Assembly (NCBI GenBank): GCA_005879255.1 | Contig: VBKY01000029.1 | Coordinates: 20,029 to 84,028, forward strand | DNA: 64,000 nucleotides | Direction: 5' to 3' | Source of the DNA: Deltaproteobacteria bacterium | GTDB taxonomy: Bacteria; Desulfobacterota_B; Binatia; UBA9968 | Part shown: positions 59,349 through 64,000 of the stretch, one piece after another | Position numbering within the stretch: position 1 is the stretch's first letter | Layout: every line of letters begins with the position of its first letter | Program-made: the position numbers and the translations under genes | The notes under the pieces: model-generated | Seen by the model: the letters and a program-made list of their open reading frames with translations, nothing else | What the model was told of the DNA's origin: nothing | Databases searched by the model: none

Positions 59349-59375
59349 TGCCGAGTTATCGGCAGCTGCCGAAAT
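59349..59375. promoter_or_regulatory. Three-half-site palindrome, copy 3 (candidate enhancer)
   Basis: TGCCGA-gtta-TCGGCA-gc-TGCCGA-AAT, 97 bp upstream of the -24 element at 59251. Both overlapping palindromes are perfect. It lies between SDR paralogue 2 and the end of the ECF sigma gene. Confidence 0.65.
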
Positions 59376-59396
59376 GATGGCGTTAGATGGAGCGGG

Positions 59397-60737
59397 TCAT
59401 ACCGGCCGAGCGCGCCGCGTGTGACCAGCGGACTCCCTTGGGTCACCGAGCTCCTGGAGTTTTTTTGACAGGAAGATCTGTTCCGACTTCATCGTCGTCA
59501 ATTCAAGCGCTTTCCGAAAATGCTTCATCGCAGTCTCACGATGCTCTAAATCCGCCTCGAACTCGCCCAGCACCGCGTAGAGCAGATAGTAACAATCTAG
59601 CTGCTGGCGGTCGTGGATGGCCTCTACCGCTGCGATGCCTGCTCTCGACCCGTGAACGTTGGCGACGGCGACGGCTCGATTCAGGGCGACGATGGGGGAA
59701 TCGTCCATTTCGATCAATCGGTCGTAGAGCGACAGGATGCGCTGCCAATCCGTGGATTCGTAATCCTGCGCCGCGCAGTGGCAGGCCGCGATGGCGGCTT
59801 GAAGGTGATAGTCGCTGGCTTCGTCCGCGGCGGTGGATTGCATGAGGTGATACAAGCCGCGGGCAATCATTGCCTGATCCCACAGCGACCGGTTCTGCTC
59901 CTCGAGGCGAAGGATGTTGCCGTCACGGTCGAGGCGCGCCGGCAAGCGCGAGCCGTTTAACAACATCAATGCGAGCAGCGCGTGAGAACGCGGCTGATTG
60001 CCGGCGAGGTGTTTGGCCAGCAACGCCGTCAGACGAATCGCTTCGTGACAAAGTTCGGCCCGGATCAAGTGCTCCCCGCCTGAAGCTTTGTAACCTTCGT
60101 TGAAAAGCAGGTAGAGCGATTGCAGCACGCCGTCTAAGCGTCGGGTCAATTCCTCTCCGGCCGGGATTTCGAACGCAATGCGCGCCGCGCGGATTCTTTG
60201 TTTGGCCCGCGTCAGCCGCTTGGCGATCGCCGCTTCCGAGGTAAGAAAGGCTCGGGCGATTTCCGCGGGACTGAAGCCGCAAAGAGTTTTGAGCGCGAGC
60301 GCGACCTGCATCTCCTGCGGAATGAGAGGATGACAACATGTGAACATCATGCGCAAACGGTCATCCGTGATACCATTCTCCCCTGACTCGGCGACGGCGC
60401 CATTGGAATCTGCGGAGACCTGCTCCATCCAATGGGCGATCTCATTTTCTTTGTTGCGGAAGACTTTGTCCCGCCGGATCAGATCGAGGGCCAGATTTTT
60501 CGCCACCTGCGTGATCCAGGCGGAAGGATTTTTCGGGATGCCGTAATAGGCCCAGGTCTGCAACGCCTTGACCAAGGTTTCTTGCACCACGTCTTCGGCG
60601 CGGTTGAGGTTTTCGATGCCGAAAATTCTCGTCAGCGTCGAGATCATCTTTCCCGCTTCGTGACGGAAAAAATGCTCCACCACCTGGGTTACTTCCCCAG
60701 GTGCCGAAACTGGAGTAGTGTTATCAGCGTGCGTCAT
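59397..60737 (-). CDS. ECF42-type RNA polymerase sigma factor
   Basis: A 446-residue ECF sigma factor with a long C-terminal extension. Region 2 has ENLNRAEDVVQETLVKALQT and WITQVAKNLALDLIRRDK; region 4 is at about 155-200 (LKTLCGFSPAEIARAFLTSE). The extension starts with the hallmark LYLLFNEGYKAS and continues as TPR-like helices (DUF6596). No anti-sigma factor is adjacent; ECF42 members are known to rely on the extension and on DGPF-family partners, one of which is two genes upstream. I use ATG 60737 rather than the TTG at 60743. Confidence 0.9.
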   Translation of the reverse strand: MTHADNTTPVSAPGEVTQVVEHFFRHEAGKMISTLTRIFGIENLNRAEDVVQETLVKALQTWAYYGIPKNPSAWITQVAKNLALDLIRRDKVFRNKENEIAHWMEQVSADSNGAVAESGENGITDDRLRMMFTCCHPLIPQEMQVALALKTLCGFSPAEIARAFLTSEAAIAKRLTRAKQRIRAARIAFEIPAGEELTRRLDGVLQSLYLLFNEGYKASGGEHLIRAELCHEAIRLTALLAKHLAGNQPRSHALLALMLLNGSRLPARLDRDGNILRLEEQNRSLWDQAMIARGLYHLMQSTAADEASDYHLQAAIAACHCAAQDYESTDWQRILSLYDRLIEMDDSPIVALNRAVAVANVHGSRAGIAAVEAIHDRQQLDCYYLLYAVLGEFEADLEHRETAMKHFRKALELTTMKSEQIFLSKKLQELGDPRESAGHTRRARPV

Positions 60738-60804
60738 GGTCAAAGATTGGCCGGTCTCTGCAAACGACGAGGTTCACTTGCCCGAGCGCCTTGTTAGCTG
60801 GCCG

Positions 60805-61263
60805 CTACTTCGATTCACACACCTGCTTGAGCTTTTGCAGCACCATGGCCCACGCGAAGCTGCAAAATCCTAAGTACTCACTGTTTTCGTCCCAGCCGGA
60901 GTGGCGGAAATCCAGAATTGCGATGCGATCCCCATCCTTTCCAAAGCCGGATCGGGCGGCGACATTATCTCTTTCTGAGATCTCCCAAATGACATGCGTA
61001 CCGGTACAAGCCGAAGCAGGGCTGCTCTTGGGATGCGTACTGATGAACTCCCATTCAACCCGCTTATCCTGGACCGTATCGAGCACGTTGAATCGCACCA
61101 CGCCGTGCGCTGGACCTGGGTCGTGCTCCAGTACGAGACCAGTATCGGTTTTGGTTGATTTATGCGGGCCCCACCAGCTAACGATTCCTTCCAAGGTGGA
61201 AATCGCTTCGTATACCTTTGCTATTGGAGCGTTTATCCATACTTGGTGATATATCGTTGCCAT
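60805..61263 (-). CDS. SRPBCC / AHSA1-like protein
   Basis: A 152-residue START-fold protein from ATG 61263 with AAGGAG 6 nt upstream (MATIYHQVWINAPIAKVYEA). The pattern IVSWWGPHKS near residue 30 and the C-terminal helix AWAMVLQKLKQVCESK are typical of activator-of-Hsp90-like SRPBCC proteins. It would bind a small hydrophobic ligand. It lies between the DGPF gene and the ECF sigma gene, likely one transcript and possibly a regulon member. Confidence 0.82.
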   Translation of the reverse strand: MATIYHQVWINAPIAKVYEAISTLEGIVSWWGPHKSTKTDTGLVLEHDPGPAHGVVRFNVLDTVQDKRVEWEFISTHPKSSPASACTGTHVIWEISERDNVAARSGFGKDGDRIAILDFRHSGWDENSEYLGFCSFAWAMVLQKLKQVCESK

Positions 61264-61352
61264 GTTGATCTCCTTCAAGCAGCTAACTACGGGCGCGCCG
61301 AGTTCAACTGAGAGCCGCCTATTTACTCGTAGCCGCTTGCAGAGTTGAAAGC

Positions 61353-61769
61353 TTACGCACTCGCGCGTGCGGGGTGCGCGCCAACCTTTTCGCTTGGGCT
61401 CAGCGCCGATGGGCATTCAGGCGCTACCGGCCTAACTTCCACCGTCGCGCCGTAGTTCAAACCTGGAAAATCCTTGGCGATTTCTGCAGCCTCTTCGAGG
61501 CTACCCACCTCGAGTAAGAAGAAGCCACCGATCGCTTCTTTGGATTCGGCAAACGGGCCGTCCGCGACGGAACGGCCTTTCTTTTGGGAAACAATTTTGC
61601 CCTCTGGGAAGAGGGGTTTGCCCGCTTTGGCCTTGCCTTCCGCGGTCAAGCGGTCAAGCCAGGCGTACATTTGTCTCACCACCTCCTGAATCTCCTCCGG
61701 CGACAGGCCCTTGTGCCAATCCGTGCCGCGGAACAACAATATATATTCTGACTTGGTCTCTGTGCTCAT
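61353..61769 (-). CDS. YciI/DGPF-family protein
   Basis: A 138-residue YCII-related protein with the DGPF motif in SVADGPFAESKEAIGGFFLL. The N-terminus YILLFRGTDWHKGLSPEEIQ is typical of proteins encoded beside ECF41/42 sigma factors. AAGGAG precedes the ATG at 61769. First gene of a DGPF-SRPBCC-ECF42 transcript; DGPF proteins are proposed targets or modulators of these sigma factors. Confidence 0.9.
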   Translation of the reverse strand: MSTETKSEYILLFRGTDWHKGLSPEEIQEVVRQMYAWLDRLTAEGKAKAGKPLFPEGKIVSQKKGRSVADGPFAESKEAIGGFFLLEVGSLEEAAEIAKDFPGLNYGATVEVRPVAPECPSALSPSEKVGAHPARASA

Positions 61770-61950
61770 AATTTTCTCCTTATTATTAACGGTTTTTGTT
61801 GCGCTTCATTCATACGACGAATGAGCGGGTGCTCCCAGGACACCTGTTAAGTTTTTTGGGGCTTTTATCAAATTGTGCAAGATTTAGAAGAGAATTAAAG
61901 AGGGACGCGAAGCTTTTCTTAACGCTATCGAGCGCTAATAAGAAGCTTGC

Positions 61951-62835
61951 TTATTCAAACCGGAACGAAGCATCCGTGCCAGTGACGGCGCCCTTGAGCG
62001 ATAAATTATTGAGCGTGCCTTTGAACTTGAGGTCCTTGATGGTGTAGACGCCGTCAAACCGCAGTACTTCCGGCAAAGCCTTTCTGAACTGCGGCAGGGC
62101 GGCATTGACCTTTCCCAGATCGAGGGCATCGGCGCGGATGTCACCATCGAGGGGGACGTCGCGATAGTCACGATTTCCGGCGATAGGGCCGACCCGGCTC
62201 TTGAAGCTTAGGTTGTGTTCGGCGGCCATGACCGCAGCCTCCAGCTGAATGTCAAAGGGCTCGTCCCATTCGAAGTCGTTCACTTTCAGGTTGATCTGCG
62301 TCGCCGTTAGCTCGCCGCCGTTCTTGAGGTCGCGATAACGCAGTGTGCCATCGGACACATTCAACGACGCAACCAAAAACAGGTTGCTGTCTTGCTTCTT
62401 GGCAGATGGGTTTTTGCTATTATCCGCACTGTCCCGGTCGCTTTTCTCATTGCGGGCGTTGCTGGCGAAGTTGTATCGGCCTCTGGCATCGCGAACGATG
62501 GTGATGAGCGGCGATTCCAGCACCATTCCCTTGAGCCGGAACTGGCCGATTAACAAGGGGAGAATCCGAAGGTCTAGTCGCAGATCCTTAGCGCGGAGAA
62601 ACTCGCCGGCGGAAAAAGCCGGATCGTCGGCCAGGGCAAAGTTTACCAAACGAGCGCCGACGGGCCAGAGTGTGACGCCGATCTCGTCCACGGTAATCTT
62701 GCGCCCCAACGCCTGCTCCGCCTGGCCGATCAAATAGTCTTTGTTGCGCAGAACCAGGAAGTTAATGTTCAGCACCGTGAGAACCAGAGCGCCACTCAAA
62801 GCCAACACAATACCGCCGAGGATCCGTTTACGCAT
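61951..62835 (-). CDS. AsmA-family protein, apparently truncated
   Basis: A 294-residue protein: N-terminal membrane anchor (GGIVLALSGALVLTVLNINF), then the AsmA pattern QAEQALGRKITVDEIGVTLW, AKDLRLDLRILPLLIGQFRL, KGMVLESPLITIVRDARGRY and later repeat-like beta strands. AsmA proteins of this type are usually 550 residues or more and form phospholipid-transfer bridges to the outer membrane. Here the frame stops after TGTDASFRFE, in the middle of the repeating region, with no clear continuation in other frames over the next 180 bp. So it is a short variant or a broken gene. Confidence 0.7.
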   Translation of the reverse strand: MRKRILGGIVLALSGALVLTVLNINFLVLRNKDYLIGQAEQALGRKITVDEIGVTLWPVGARLVNFALADDPAFSAGEFLRAKDLRLDLRILPLLIGQFRLKGMVLESPLITIVRDARGRYNFASNARNEKSDRDSADNSKNPSAKKQDSNLFLVASLNVSDGTLRYRDLKNGGELTATQINLKVNDFEWDEPFDIQLEAAVMAAEHNLSFKSRVGPIAGNRDYRDVPLDGDIRADALDLGKVNAALPQFRKALPEVLRFDGVYTIKDLKFKGTLNNLSLKGAVTGTDASFRFE

Positions 62836-63163
62836 GGCTGCCTAGTGAGTCTCCCTCCGTGGCTTCAAATGCCGATTTGAATCGAGTGCCGAACGAAACG
62901 CAAGCGCTCACCCCGAATCACAGGCGCGCCGCATCGGAGTCGTACGATTCACCGCAGAGGCGCGGAGGTCACCGAGGGGGCGAGTCTGAAAACAAAAATT
63001 CTCACGTCGTAGACGTCTGACTCTTTTGCTTTCCCCCTCGAACGAGTGACCCGCGCGGTGATACGTTTTGTCTGATATGCAAGATTGAAGAATCGATCCT
63101 CTAAGATCGCCGTTCAATCTGAAAACAGCAAAGGGAAATTCCTGACCTCAACAACGAGAAACC
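62836..63163. other. Intergenic region before the chromate-transporter genes
   Basis: 328 bp between divergent genes. It must hold promoters in both directions but I could not pick convincing ones. Two TGCCGA half-sites at 62870-62892 are spaced one base off the palindrome pattern. Base composition starts to rise in GC toward the right. Confidence 0.35.
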
Positions 63164-63718
63164 ATGAAGCAAGCAGAATCGCACGGGCCGCACGTTAGCG
63201 CGTTGGCTCTGTTTCTTACCTTCTCTCGGATCAGTCTCTCCGGCTTCGGCGGTGTGCCGTTTTGGGCGCGACGCGTGCTGGTCGAGCGAAAGCGCTGGCT
63301 CACGGAGCAGGAGTTCGTGGAACTTTTGTCGTTGGGACAGCTCCTGCCCGGGCCGAACGTCCTCAATCTGACGGTGATGGTTGGGTATCGCTTTGCTGGC
63401 TGGGCGGGCGCGGCGTCCGCAGCCGCAGGGTTCCTGGGCTGGCCATGCTTGGTGGTAATCGCGCTGGGCGCGTTGCAGCAGCGCTACGGCGCCCTGCCAC
63501 CGGTGCAGCGGGCGCTTGCGGGCATGTTGCCCGTGGCAGTGGGACTGCTGCTGGCCACCGTCATGAAGATGGCGACGGTGCTGCCGCGGCAATGGCGCGC
63601 GTGGCTGTTCAGCATTTTGGCCTTTGTGGGCGTCGGCGTCTTGCACTGGCCGCTGCTAGTGGTCATGGGCTCCCTCGCGCCGTTGGCCGTCGCTGCAGCA
63701 TGGAAAGGCAAGGACTGA
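63164..63718 (+). CDS. Chromate transporter, short-chain CHR protein (first half)
   Basis: A 184-residue membrane protein equal to one CHR domain: LTFSRISLSGFGGVPFWARR and the conserved LLSLGQLLPGPNVLNLTVMV then GYRFAGWAGA. About five to six membrane segments. Short-chain CHR proteins work as pairs encoded by adjacent genes with opposite topology; the second starts at 63718 with a 1-bp TGATG overlap. They export chromate or related oxyanions. The region is clearly richer in GC than the rest of the window, suggesting recent acquisition. Confidence 0.88.
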   Translation: MKQAESHGPHVSALALFLTFSRISLSGFGGVPFWARRVLVERKRWLTEQEFVELLSLGQLLPGPNVLNLTVMVGYRFAGWAGAASAAAGFLGWPCLVVIALGALQQRYGALPPVQRALAGMLPVAVGLLLATVMKMATVLPRQWRAWLFSILAFVGVGVLHWPLLVVMGSLAPLAVAAAWKGKD

Positions 63719-64000
63719 TGGACCGCCCCGACCTCGGTGCGCTGTTTCTGCAGTTCCTGGTGCTCTCGTTCCTGGCGATCGGCGGTGCCCCGACGGTGCT
63801 GCCGGACATTCACCGCTACGTGGTCGAGGTACACCATTGGATGACGAGCGCTCAGTTTGCCGAGCTCTACGCACTGGCGCAGGTGGCCCCCGGCCCCAAC
63901 GCCATGTTCGTCACCCTCATAGGTTGGCGGGTGGCGGGGTGGGCGGGTGCGGCCGCAACCACGCTCCCACTGCTCGTGCCAGCGGGCACCCTCACCCTGC
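63718..64000 (+). CDS. Chromate transporter, short-chain CHR protein (second half, runs off the window)
   Basis: Starts at ATG 63718, overlapping the previous stop by one base: MDRPDLGALFLQFLVLSFLA. The CHR motif is IGGAPTVLPDIHRYVVEV and AQVAPGPNAMFVTLIGWRVA then GWAGAA. About 94 residues are visible. Together with the preceding gene it would form a heteromeric transporter. Confidence 0.87.
   Translation, partial: MDRPDLGALFLQFLVLSFLAIGGAPTVLPDIHRYVVEVHHWMTSAQFAELYALAQVAPGPNAMFVTLIGWRVAGWAGAAATTLPLLVPAGTLTL

Noticed and set aside
62870..62895. Possible fifth copy of the three-half-site palindrome before the AsmA gene
   Set aside because: Two TGCCGA half-sites are present but spacing is one base off, the middle half-site is missing and no sigma-54 element follows.
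62908..63117. 69-residue minus-strand frame in the AsmA-chromate spacer
   Set aside because: Arg-rich, no ribosome-binding site, no family resemblance.

Overview
The window reads as a Gram-negative chromosome of deltaproteobacterial type. LptF and LptG imply an LPS outer membrane, zinc-binding (C+) forms of S4, S14, L33 and L36 are used, and argS is followed by a SPOR-domain gene. No rRNA is present, so I cannot place it more closely; a Desulfobacterota-, Binatota- or NC10-like lineage fits but is inference.

Layout. 0-6.4 kb (minus strand): a partial SPOR protein, argS, a small accessory block (PLDc_N-like membrane protein, MORN/YwqK protein), then kptA, a 3-hydroxyisobutyrate-dehydrogenase-type reductase, a cupin and a lipoprotein cytochrome c. 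6.4-38.4 kb (minus strand): nearly the whole core expression machinery. In transcription order this is tRNA-Thr(UGU)-Tyr-Gly-Thr(GGU)-tuf-rpmG-tRNA-Trp-secE-nusG-rplKAJL-rpoBC, then rpsL-rpsG-fusA, the S10-spc region rpsJ to secY, adk-map-infA-rpmJ and the alpha operon rpsM-rpsK-rpsD-rpoA-rplQ. 38.4-49.4 kb: rlmB, divergent lptF-lptG, rplM-rpsI, tRNA-Asp, tRNA-Val, tig-clpP-clpX-lon and tRNA-Leu. 49.5-63.1 kb: accessory genes, all minus strand: a run of small redox and regulatory genes with thioredoxin, two paralogous SDR genes, CYTH, GFA, AKR and LLM oxidoreductases, an ECF42-type sigma factor with its DGPF partner and an AHSA1-like protein, and a shortened AsmA protein. 63.1-64 kb (plus strand): two half-size chromate-transporter genes of visibly higher GC.

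The most interesting signal lies in the accessory part. Both SDR paralogues and the small-protein operon starting at 53.16 kb are each preceded by a sigma-54 type -24/-12 promoter (TGGCAC-N5-TTGY). In all three cases a 27-bp three-half-site palindrome, YGCCGA-N4-TCGGCR-N2-YGCCGA-AAT, lies 94-97 bp upstream of the -24 element. A decayed fourth copy lies at 55.99 kb. The pattern looks like one enhancer-binding-protein regulon whose activator is not in the window.

The core part has oddities of its own. Three essential genes (rplO, secY, rpoC) carry short out-of-frame internal deletions; these are most likely assembly or sequencing errors but should be checked. rpmD is absent. A 127-bp MITE-like palindromic element sits inside the alpha operon against the rpsD ribosome-binding site.
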